Assembly (NCBI GenBank): GCA_020086605.1 | Contig: JACBWW010000089.1 | Location: 1,143,890 to 1,207,889, forward strand | Length of the DNA: 64,000 nt | Reading direction: 5' to 3' | DNA from: Lanius collurio | Taxonomy: Eukaryota > Chordata > Aves > Passeriformes > Laniidae | In this document: in pieces, positions 48,647 to 59,837 of the stretch | Layout: each line of letters starts with the position of its first letter | Position numbering within the stretch: the stretch's first letter is position 1 | Translations under genes and position numbers: made by a program | The notes under the pieces: generated by a model | What the model was told of the DNA's origin: nothing | The model's input: only the letters and a program-made list of their open reading frames with translations | The model's database searches: none

Positions 48647-51600
48647 TGCAAAGAATTACATTCAAATGATGTTTTATGAAGTATTATCATCCAAAAGTTT
48701 TGGTTTGAGCAGTGAGTTGCCAGGTAGTTTGTGTCTGCTATCTGAGCAGGTTGAAGAGCTTTTATTGTATAAAGGTAAATGTTTCTTTTGTGAAAGCACT
48801 CTGGATTTGATTGCAGTCTCCGAAGAACTGTTGAGTGGCAGATGCTTTGTGTGCTGTCCCTACCTCAAAGCCCCATTCAGTAGCTCACAGGTAGGCTCTG
48901 CCTGCCCAGCTGAGCCTTTGCACCTTCCAGCCAGAGAGAGTCCAAGCCAAGGCTGGGGCCAGCACTGTGCCCAAGCCTCGGGAGCCGTCTGCCCCAGGGC
49001 TGGGACACGGGCAGTTGGCACTGCTGCCAACAGGTACTGCTCTCTTTCTCTGGAGTTGTCACCTCCTTCTGGAGTTCTGTTGCCATAATTAGTCAAATTA
49101 ATATTTCATCAGGTCTGTCTGTTTGTTTAACAGCTTAGGAATGAAGTGGTGTGAATGGAGTGCTGTTCTCCGATGTGATGCGCAGAGGGCAGGTCTGGGG
49201 CCTGGTTTGATATTATTATTTCTGCTGAAAAATTCTCCTTCGTGTTAAGCAGAGCAAAACCTTGCAGAGGAACCTTTCAAATACCCTCCCAGGTAGCTGT
49301 CAGTGCATGCCAATCCATAGCACAGCCAGGATTAGCTGGAGCAGAGGCTGAGGGAAGCAGCATATCCAGAACTGTGCATCCAGTAATACCCATATCTATA
49401 TGATAATTCAGTTAATACATACAGTAATTGTATTTCTTACTCTTACGTAATTTCTTCTGAAACCTACTTTCCCACTTTGAAATAATCTGTATTATGTAAC
49501 TGAACAGATAAATCAGTGTTTTTCCCCCCTCACATCTATAAAGCATTTGCCAAGCTAATACTTGCAAATATTTTTGCTAATGTATTTGCAAAGCTACAGT
49601 TGAGCTTTTTCTTTCATTCTGACAAAAGCTGTGCCAGTCAAAGCTCCAGTGGTGCCTGGGAATCGGGGAGGTGAAGGCAGTAAACAGGGGAGATGAAAGG
49701 TGCTGCTTGTCTTCACACACTGCCACAGGAAGTGTTTTCACTAATGCGCTTTGAGCAGAGACAAGAATCTGTGTAAAGCTTTTAAAAGTGCTCTTTCACT
49801 TCATTTTACTGTACTTTCAACTGAGATCAAATGGGGCAGGGATGGCGGTTCCAGACGCTCCAGGGCTGTGTTACCCGTCCAAGGCAGACGGACAGCTCCA
49901 GTGCTTTGGGGTGGTGTGGGAATGGCAGTGACGTCCTGGCACTTCCCCCGCCCCTTTCCCTGCTAGGGACCGGGAGATGGCTGAGTACCATCCACTCCCC
50001 TTGGGGAAAAGGAGACCCTGAGAATCGGGACTTAAATTGAGGCATTTGGCTCTTTTTCTTGTAGCTTTTCTTGGCTTATGAGGCTTATGAGCACTCACAG
50101 CTTAGTAGGAATCTGTTATGGAAAAATGTCAGCTGGGTAAAATAACACGGCTGCAAAGTTACAATAAAGGATTAGTGCAATTAGATTCTCTTATAGATCT
50201 GTTTAGAATACAAATATGCTGTTAATAGGCTGCAGTTGCCTTCCCAAAGTGTAGCTGCTTGATTTCTTATATAGCAAATAATAAACAAAAATCCAATAAT
50301 TTGCTCTGCTCCATGTACGTTCACTGCACTTGAAATAATTAAGTTGCGGTAAATAAGACTTGGGGATATTTCGGTTTTTATTCCAGATAATTTTTGTGCA
50401 TTTCCTGATGAAGGGCTGGGAAGAATTGCAGATACTCCCTCGGGGTGGGAGTGCTGGGCCAGGCAGAGCCCGTGGCGTTGGTGATCGGGAGCAGCCAAAG
50501 CGTGTAAAAGGCATTAAACGTTTCAGGATCAATATGCAGAGTTCACAGCTGAGAGGATGAAAAAAGCCAAACAAACCCCAGCTTGGTGTGGAGGTGGCAC
50601 AAGTGGAGAGTTTTATCCACTACTCAGAGTAAAGAGTGAGTAACTTGAAGGAGCAGTTGACTCCACAACACCTGTTTGAGTTCCTGCTGAAACTGCTTTC
50701 CTGCTGGGCACAAGTCTGGGGTGTCATTTCTTTGCTTCTTTTTCTAACTTGCACAGTTTAAATGGTGCTCATTTGAATATTGCAGCTGATCTGGATATCA
50801 AATTTAAATTTCTGTATCTGCAAGTATTATATACATTTTTACCAGTGCTGGATCTGCCAAATCTTCCTGAACTGTGGTGCAGTAACACACCAGTTTTGTA
50901 AGCCATGTTATATATTATTTCTTTTATATGGCTCATTCATTGATGATACTGGTAGGACGTTTGGTTGATATTTTTGATGGGTTTTGTAATTTTTAAATGG
51001 TCCTTATGCTTTGCTGTGGTCACTGACCAGAGTGGGCATCTCTGAGGGCTTTAGCTTTGAACTCTGCAGCTTTTTGTTTGGGCTTCTCAAACACAGACAC
51101 AAACCCTTATGCTCTGTGGAAATCCAAGAAAACTGGGGATACTGCTGCTTCTCCTGTTTCCTCAGCTTCCCCAGGGTGTTACCCTGACTAACATCTGCCC
51201 CAGTCCTCCATGCCACTGAGGGCACCTGCTGCATCCTTCTTTTCCTGCAGCTGGTGATGTGCCTGTCATCCCACTCTGTCCCTTTTGGCCAAAATGGCTC
51301 AATCTGGGGCTCTCTAGTTGGCCAGCTCACTTTTACAGGAGTGTTACAAGTTAAATTTGTGAGGGGCAGGTTTTACTGCACCTGATTTATCCCTGGGTTA
51401 AACCACAACAGCACCTAATGAACTCTGCAAATAATGTTGACTTTTATGGGATAGAAAACTAGTGCAAATATGTTCTTAAAATAAGATTCTTGGTAACATT
51501 GAAGCATGTTTATAGTAGTGTGTATGTGCATCGTTTCTACCTTCCTACTGTTCCTGTTTTTTCACTACCCTGAAAGATCAATAAAACCCTCATTAACACA

Positions 51601-54600
51601 CTGCTGAGGTTATTTTAATTTTATATATTGTGGCTCAGTGGTGTGATTGGGCAGTGGATGGTAGGAAACCACAGAAGGGAAGGGCTGTACAATCAGCTAT
51701 GCTGAGTGTGCAGCATTTACTGATTTTCCTGATCTTTCTGCACTAGTCCCCTAAATTAGGGACCCTCGAATCAAGTGCTGAACTTGGATTTTTCTCTCTC
51801 CCCTTCCTCCTTCTCTCTCTCCCCTGAGGCAGCTCTGAGGTGCTGGCTGAGGTTCCTGGTTGTGCTTTTGCTGCAGGAGCTGTTGAGCCAGGGAACAAAC
51901 ACTGGTGTCCCTGTGCTGGGAGAGGGAGGTGCTGGGGCTGACTGGGGAGCTTTGCTGGTGTTGGTTCTGCCCTTGGGTGCTCCCCAGCATCTGCTCTCGG
52001 CTGCTGTCACAGGGTGCTGAGTTAAAGGGATTCCATTTGCTCTGATCCAATGCTGCTCTTCTGTTTCCAGGTCCTCTCAGATATTCCTTGCTTGATCTGA
52101 CATTAAAGGTATTTGTAAAGAATTTTTTTCCACTTTCATGAAGTGTGACAAAGGTCTCTGTCTTTAGAAAGATGCTGGAAATGATGTTCAGCAACTTTCC
52201 ATTTGATTCTTCTTTGCATCTTTCTTTTCATGTTCATATTTTTTTTCATTTTAGGCTTCCTTTAGAAACCAAGTTTTTTTCTTTTCCTCCCAACATTTCT
52301 TCCAGTGTGGCTTTTCTGACAATTGCTGTGATTGGAGTCCCCTGACTTGATAACAGCATTCCCCCTGCCCTTCACACTTGTGAGCATCCCTGGGCATCTC
52401 CACTGGAGCCCTGGATGGAAGAGGTGGCCTGGGGGAGGGTGATCATTCACTGAGTGCAAAGCTTGCCTCACTTAAAGAGCACCTTAGACTGAATCAGTTC
52501 TCTTGGGTTCCCCATAACCTCATTGGCATCTGAGAAGTGGCAAAACTGCTTTCCCCTTGATGCACAATTCTTGGATGCTGCAGTGTGTTTACACTTGGGA
52601 AATATTTAAGTAATTGGTTTCAGCAAATAATTCTCTTGTGATGTGCGGGGATTTTTTTTCTGTATTTACATTCTAAACCATTTTTGAAATACCAGTCGGG
52701 CAAAAAACCCACCCTGTCTGAAGCAAGGAATCTGCTCCCTGATTGTCTGGGCTTGAGTTTGCAAACCAGCAGGGCATCTCCATAGGGAGCTCAAGGTCTT
52801 GTCTGGCCCTGGGAGGGTTTGGGGAACCAGTTCCTCGGGTCTGAGCAGGGTGGTTTGAGTGCAGCCCAGACAGGGGCAGTGGGGCAGGAGAGGCAACCTC
52901 CTTGCATTGTGTGCAATGTGGATTTTGAGCCTTACAAGTGGGTTTTCTGTTTGCCCTTAACCCGTGGAAAGCCACTCTCTTTCACATCTCTAAAGAGCTA
53001 AATTAAGTTCCTGAGTGCTCAGAAGACTGGAACTCTGGGAGAGGAAATCCATTACTCCAGGAAAAAATGGAAATTCCTCTTCACCTGCTGCAACAACTGC
53101 AACATGGTCAGGAGCCAACATCTGGGAGCTATTTCTGGGGAAAAGTCAAAGTGCTTTTGTTCACCGGAGGAACAGAAATGCATTTTCTTCCCTTTGTAGG
53201 TGTCTTTACAGTGCCCTCTAGTAAACTTGTGGAGAAATGCTGGAGGGATGTTTCTCAGCCCAGGTGGAGAAAGTAATGAAAATAGTCCCTGGAAGAATTA
53301 AAAAATAAATAAATAATGGAGCTCTGGTCCCCTGGGACTGAGGTGCTTTGTGAAGGAGGGGCTGCTGATATTAAAAACTGATAGCTGCTTGAAATGAGAG
53401 AAACAGCTTTAGTAATTCCACAAAAATGGGGAAAGGTGGATAAAAGCCTTTTAAGCTCTCTTTCTGAGATGATTGCGAGAAGGAATTTTACAGTTAGGAC
53501 CTTCAGAGAGGTTCCCTCATTGGCTTAATTCAAATATATGGTGTTAGATTGTCCAACTTGTGTTTTCTTTGATTTATAAAAGAAAAATGGCCTTGAAAGG
53601 GTGTTCCTTGCACAAGGTGAGAGGTTTGTGGGGCTCAGCTTCTGCATACGAATTCTGTAAAACCCAAGGACATTTTTAAACAACCTGAAAGAAATCCACA
53701 CTTTTGGGCTTGGTGCTTATAAAGGATTTATTTTCATGGCACACCAGGAGGAACAAAAAGTGCACCAGAAGTTGTTTTTGAAGCACAGCTGGTATGTGGC
53801 TTTTTATTTTCCTTTTTTGAGTGTGGATTTAAGGCAGATGAATAAATCCTTGTGAGTAGGAAACAGTTTAATAGTGGGAATATGGACTGGACTTGAGGAG
53901 CACCTCCTTGGTGGGGATTGTTTTGGGACAAGTTGCACAAGGGTACCATAAGAAGTGGTTCCAGCGAGTCCTGCTTTAGGGGAGGAGGAGGAGTTGGTGC
54001 CATCTTTGTCCTGCAGTTTTCCAGGCTGAACAGAACTGCAGCCCCACAGGGAAGGGGCAGAAGGGTTGTGACCTGCAGTGACAGTGCTTGGCAGCAGCTG
54101 CTGAAGGGAGCCATGGCACAGCACCTGGGACAGGGAGCTGGAAATAATAACATCACTTCCATGCGTTCCACATCCAGGGAAAAATGTCCAACTCTCTCGA
54201 GGTGTTTGAAAGGCCCTGGAACTGAACAGCAGATAAATGCATCTCCACAGACATCTGATCTTGGAGGTTGCAATCTGTGTTTGGATTTGGCTGCTGATCG
54301 TTATCGTGTTTTCCTTGCCATTATTTAATAATATATGAGGCGATGGTATCGCTTACAGAGGGCGTTGGTTGGTGTAGAGGCAGGGACGCTTCCTTGCAGT
54401 GATTTACTACAGACACACCACACCATTGGGAGACTTCTTCATTCTATTCCTGCAGTTTTTTAATGGGCCATTTGTAAAAAAATATAATTCTGTACTTCAG
54501 GTCCATCAGGAAAGACAGTTAAGATTAAACCAACAATGATTTGTTATTTAACAAATGAAAGGTAACTGGAAACATAAACAGAGCTTTAAAGTCATTGTTG

Positions 54601-54784
54601 CAAAATATGGTTTACTTTGCTTGTCTGGTTGTTTATTGACTGTGCTGTCTGGCTACTCCCGAGTTACTAAGGCCACGTCCTGAAACATATTATCTCTTTC
54701 TGGGTTACATTAGTGCTGTAATTGTGTCTTGATTTTTGTGTTCTTGTTGGTACATGATGTCAAAAACCTTCTCAACTCAGTAAC

Positions 54785-55010
54785 ATCATAGAATCTGGGA
54801 ATGGTTTGGGTTGGAGAGGACTTGAAGGATTTTCCAGTGCCACCCCCTGCCATGGCAGGAGCACCTTCCACTGTCCCAGGGCGCTCCAAGCCCCAATGTC
54901 CAGCCTGGCCTTGGGCACTGCCAGGGATCCAGGGGCAGCCACAGCTGCTCTGGGAACTTGTGCCAGGGCCTCACCACTCTCACAGGGTGAAATTTTTCCC
55001 GGTGTTCTCC
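54785..55010 (-). repeat. CR1 LINE 3' end, antisense
   Basis: It starts 'catagaatctgggaatggtt' and runs through 'gtgccaccccctgccatgg', 'cttccactgtcccaggg', 'gccttgggcactgccaggg' and 'gggcagccacagctgctctg'. It belongs to the same subfamily as the copies at 1-135 and 57229-57690, judged by shared wording. Similarity ends near 55010. Confidence 0.9.
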
Positions 55011-57228
55011 ATCCTGAAAGGCTCTCTCTCCCTTGGGGATTTCAGAAGAGCCCTTCCCTTGTGGGTGGGGGAATGTGAGACACCACAGCATTCCTCAAGC
55101 ACCATTCTTAGCCCACAGTCCCCAACAATGCTGGGTGAAGAGGAGTTACTCTTTGTGATGGATATCTTTGTTACAGTGTATTAAATCATCAGAGGAGGAA
55201 ATCGGCTTGAGCTGAAGGAGAAAGGAGTCTACTGAGTCTGGGAAAGTCTGGATTTATACAAGGCATTACTTATCTTATAATGTTCCCTCACTTGCTCTGC
55301 CAGGTTCCACTGTCAGCCCACCCCTGGAGTTATGGAAGTACCAGCAGGATTTATACTGTACTCTGCAGTCAGGGGTGGCTCTTACACTCCCTCCTTTTAT
55401 TCTTGATGCTTAAGTGTGATTTAATTTTTGTCTGGTATAATTTGTGGGTTGCAGAGTCTTTGTGTGCAGCAGGAGCTGAAGTGGTGTTTGGAGAAGGCAG
55501 TTTAGAAATGTGACCTTGCTTTTTGAGTGTGGTGAACTTGCCAAGCACTGTGTATATGGTTGGGCTTTGGAAGTGCTTTATGAAAGTAAAATCTAAAGAT
55601 GTTTGGCTGGTGTATGTTGCTGTCATAGTTTAATTTGGTCAGGTGGTCTATAATCGCTATTGCCTAGAAGAGAAAAATGTAATATTAAGCAGAAAATACA
55701 TCTTTGTCTAACCATTGCTACAATGTAATATCAGAGATAAATTTTGCTTATTGGGGAATGCAGAATGCTTCTGAGGTTGTCAAGGGAAATAAATTACCAA
55801 GCTGGTAATATTTACATTTATTTAGAGACTACCACATGCAGCAGTTTGCCCACATAGATAACGTGTTCCTTAGCCATGAATATGTGAACAAAACCACAGA
55901 ACAAGTTCCCTGTGAGCTCCTGCTGGCAGCCTGCAGGGAATGGTGTGAGGAACATCTTCACTTAAGCTACGTCTGGTTGATTCTGGAGGCAGCTTTTTGT
56001 AATGATGTGGGTTAGGAAGGGCATGACACTGTCTTTAGGATTACAGAGGCCATTGGGAACGTTAATTAAATTCTGGAGAAAAGCCTTTTAAACGTGCAAT
56101 CCTGCGGCCAGAGAGCTTGGAGCTTTTATCAGTGGCTCACAGTCCGTGGGAAGGGGCTGTGTAACAGTTCCTGCCAGTCTGATCAGGATTTCAGATGCTT
56201 CTGTTTTACATGTCAAGCCTGAGGGGTGTCCTATCCATACTCCTAAACTGCCTTGGAGTCAGAGGGGCAGATATCACCCCTGGTGCCACGTCGTTCCTCA
56301 GCTCGGAACAGAGACTGATCTTTCTTCATCAAAGCCTGGTTTGCCTCCTTCCAAGCCAAAGCCTGACTGCTAATCTCGAGTCAGCTAATTGTGGTGGAAG
56401 GTGGGTTTGGCTGCCTTAATAAATCATCCTGTTAGGAAAAGGGAGTTCTGAAGTGATACCCCTGCTTCTCATTTTGCTCCTGGATGGTTGTCACATTTGG
56501 TCCTTGTAAAATGGGATGTGGTTTCTTCCCAAAGGGAAGTGAAATGTGGTGTTGGAGTCCTGTGCTTGGGCTGCAGCTGATGCTTGTCCTCAGGAGAACA
56601 CCATGACTGAACAGTTCTAGTGGCAGCACTGAATCCAAGGCAGGTCTGTGGCACTGCTGGTAAAACCCCAAGACACATTGCCATGCACCAGTTTGAGGGG
56701 ATTTATGTGGAGTTGATAGGACTCAGATCAGAGTGGTTTTGTGTGGAGTTATTTTCTTAAGTGCTGTAATTTCTGACGAGCTTGTGGCAGGCGGTTGTTA
56801 AAGGACGCATTTCAGTGATTTAAGGTTGATATTGGAGTGCTTGTGTCTTCCAGCACTTAACTGGATAACGAAGGGAAACTTCTTCCCTCTTGTGCAGCTG
56901 CTTGGCATTTACTGTTCTGAACATTGCTCACCTGAGGCCTTGTAAAGATGCAGCTCTGCACAGAAAAGGCTGCAGGACAGGCTGGATGCACTTTGTGGTT
57001 AAATGCTGTCAGATCACTGGCAGTGATGGGTTTTGTCTTGGCTGAAACAGTGTCAGAACGGATGGTTAATTGTGAGCATTTGAGGAGAGAGGAGGTATAG
57101 GAGGACTAGGACAGCCCAGAGTATTTTCAATAGTAGCAGGTAAGAATGTATACAAGTACTCAAGTGGGCATCAGCTCCTGGACAAATTGGGTGAGGTGGA
57201 CAAGCTTTGATTTCCTTGACTTAAAATT

Positions 57229-57690
57229 ACAGAATCCTGGAGTGGTGTGGGTTGGGAGGGACCTTAAAGCCCATCCAGTGCCACCCCCTGCCATGTGACA
57301 TCTTCCACTGTCCCAGGGTGCTCCAACCTCCATCCAGCCTGGCCTTGGACGCTGCCAGGGATCCAGGGGCAGCCACAGCTGCTCTGGGCAGGGTGTACCA
57401 GGGCCTGCCCACCCTCACAGCCAGGAGTTCCTTCCCAATATCCCAACCAACCCTGCCCTCAAGCCATTCCCTGTGTCCTGTCCCTCCAGCTCTTGTCCCC
57501 AGTCCCTCTCCAGCTCTCCTGGAGCCCCTTCAGGCCCTGCAAGGGGCTCTGAGCTCTCCCTGGAGCCTTCTCCAGGTGAGCACCCCCAGCTCTCCCAGCC
57601 TGGCTCCAGAGCTGAGGGGCTCCAGCCCTGGAGCAGCTCCGGGGCCTCCTCTGGGCTCTCTGCAGCAGCTCCAGGTTCTGATGTTGATGT
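57229..57690 (-). repeat. CR1 LINE 3' portion, antisense, longest copy
   Basis: It begins 'acagaatcctggagtggtgt' and covers the blocks seen in the other antisense copies. It then extends farther into the element ('cccaatatcccaaccaaccc', 'ctggagccccttcaggccct', 'cctccagctcttgtcccc', 'cagctctcccagcctggc'). About 460 nt survive. Open frames inside it, such as 57252-57731, are repeat-derived. Confidence 0.9.
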
Positions 57691-58056
57691 TGGAGGCTGT
57701 TTTGTGGGGATTTTGCACTCGTGTGTTTTAGGTAAACTTGTATTTGCTGTCTTTCACTCCTGGAGTGGTTGATGGAGTAAACTGTATTTGTTACATTTTC
57801 ACACCACTTAGGGAAGCGTGGGGACAAGGGTAGAGTTCAAATTTGGTAAACTCTTCCCTGGAAGGTGGAAAATTCGGAGGAGCCAAGTGCAAGCTAATAC
57901 AGTTAGGCAGGAATAGCATTAAATTCAAAGTAATAAGCCTTACAGCAGCTTCCAAGAGCAGGATCTGGGGATTATGGTAGTGATGTAGTCAGCAGTGCCA
58001 CACTGCTGAGCTAAACCCGACTGCCCGTGTGCTGGGATGGGCACAGGGGTGCTAAA

Positions 58057-58066
58057 NNNNNNNNNN
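58057..58066. other. Assembly gap, 10 N
   Basis: A ten-base placeholder of unknown true length within NEO1 intron 1, about 370 nt right of the longest CR1 copy. Confidence 0.99.
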
Positions 58067-59519
58067 GAGGCACCCAGAACATCCACACGTAGGTGCCCTT
58101 GTACAAACCAGAGTGACATAAGCAGCTCCTAGAAATGTTTAAAGTTTTATTGATTTTTTGTTCCGTGTATTTGGGTTGGGATTTTTTTTGAAGTGTCTCT
58201 ATTATCCTCAAGAAAGACAATCCCAAGGATTTGGATCCCAACCTAACAGGTCTCCAGCCTGACACTGTCACTAGGGAAACTTCAATCTTTCTAGAATGTT
58301 TTCCTTTATTTCCTCTTTGAATTCTTGAAGGTAAAAGAGGTTTGAATGCTATCAGCTGCAGAAGCCTCATTTATCTGTTGTTTCTTTCACACCACTCCTG
58401 CCTTATCTCCAAGTTGCTGTGAATTGTGAGTAGCAGAGACAATGGGCTCTGTGCAGGAAGGCTGGAGTCCCTCTGGGGGGGAGCTGGAGGCTCTTTGGAA
58501 ACCAGGGACTCTCTGTAGTTCAGTGATAGAGGGAAATCATATCAATTTGTTAATTAAGGTCATTTTAGAAGGTAAATCCGATTTCAAAAACCCCACAATC
58601 AAGCAATGGGAGAAGCTGCAATGCTTCCAGGACAGCCTTTGTTTGCAAGCAAGGGTCTCCTTCAGAGTTGTGCTTTTTCCTCAAACCCCAGAATTATTCT
58701 ATAGCTTAATTAAACAAATCTTGTTATTAAATGCATATTTGTCTTTAAGGTGGTCTTAAAATATTTCAGCATTTTTTTATTGACCGTGAGATGAAATGAT
58801 CAATGGTGAGAGACGAAATGGTTTAGAGATGAGTGCAGGAGTTTGTTAAATGAGTGAGTGTTGTTTCTAAGGTGGGTTTAACAACCGAGATCCCCTTTTC
58901 CCTGAACCCAGGGTTATGCTGATTGGAAAACTGTTCTTCCCTGGAAGAATTTGTCTTCTGTTTTCTACGGGTGATTAAGTAAGACAAGTCGAAGTGATAC
59001 TGACACACAATCGTTCTGCTTGACCAAATACACCAGAAAGACAGTAATTAAAATTCACTTCTTAATGCAAAGTAGATGTTAATTACAGAACTCTTTGGGG
59101 AATACTTAAAATGGAAAAGTAATCATGTTTATCCTGGGCTAGAATGCAAGTAAAAAACTACTGTATGACACTTGCAAGATGTGTTAAACTCAGAATGGGA
59201 GACTTGAATTGTTCTTGATGGTTCCTGATCTTGGTTACACACATCAAAGGACAGCACTGCTGTGAGGGCACCCACCCCACGAGGCCGAGAGCACAGCAGG
59301 GAAATACATTTTAGGGATGAAAATGTCTTGGAATCTGAGGGTCCAAGATGTGAATGGTCAAAGAAGAAAACACTGTCTTACAGACCAAGCTGGTTTCATC
59401 TGTTCAGGGGGAGGATGAGAGCAGTGGTCGTGCTTGTGCTTGTCACAGTGACTTGAAGGAGGATGAGTTTCACGTTAAAATTGTGGCAAACTAACCCCGA
59501 ATTCTGTGATGTTTTGCAG

Positions 59520-59837
59520 AATCTCTCGTGAGAACCTTCACTCCTTTCTACTTCCTGGTGGAGCCCCTGGACGTGCTGTCAGTGCGTGGGGCGTCGGTGA
59601 TCATGAACTGCTCGGCTCACTGCGAGACCCCTCCCAAAATCGAGTGGAAAAAGGACGGCACTTTCCTCAACTTGGTGTCGGACGACCGGCGCCAGCTGCT
59701 GCCAGATGGATCTTTATTAATTAACAGTGTGGTGCATTCCAAGCATAATAAACCTGATGAAGGATATTATCAGTGTGTGGCAACTGTGGACAGCCTGGGG
59801 ACCATCGTGAGCAGGACAGCAAAGCTCACCGTGGCAG
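59520..59837 (+). CDS. NEO1: Neogenin exon 2: first Ig-like domain
   Basis: Neogenin is a single-pass receptor of the DCC family for netrins and RGMs, acting in axon guidance, cell migration and BMP/iron signalling. The 318-nt exon follows 'tgttttgcag' and ends at GCAG|GTAAGG. It is phase 1 at both ends, the usual symmetry for Ig-domain exons. Counting V(59528) as residue 1, the domain starts [13 protein letters not shown]. It has the Ig cysteine pair at residues 28 and 83, the core Trp at 40 (IEWKKDG), and the DEGYYQC motif before the second Cys. It ends [10 protein letters not shown]. The blocks [14 protein letters not shown] and [18 protein letters not shown] distinguish neogenin from DCC, as I recall both proteins. 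N27-C28-S29 is a sequon. Cys32 (SAHC) has no obvious partner within the domain. Exon 1 lies upstream, probably in the gap. Exon 3 (second Ig domain) is not in the window. Confidence 0.96.

Larger units (their letters stand above)
9948..59519 (+). other. NEO1: NEO1 intron 1 (inferred), about 50 kb
   Basis: No conserved exon of any known protein was recognised in this stretch. It is AT-leaning single-copy sequence with scattered CR1 fragments (listed separately), homopolymers (13 A at 11500-11512, 13 T at 12902-12914, 17 T at 27825-27841), one 15-bp minisatellite and several short palindromes. The open frames here, up to about 190 codons, lack start context, splice sites or recognisable motifs and mostly overlap frames on the other strand. 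The left limit is uncertain because exon 1 is in the gap. Confidence 0.6.

Noticed and set aside
57252..57731. 159-codon plus-strand ORF
   Set aside because: It is almost entirely within an antisense CR1 fragment.
57840..58056. Possible LTR or other repeat before the 10-N gap
   Set aside because: No terminal repeats, polypurine tract or known element wording could be identified.
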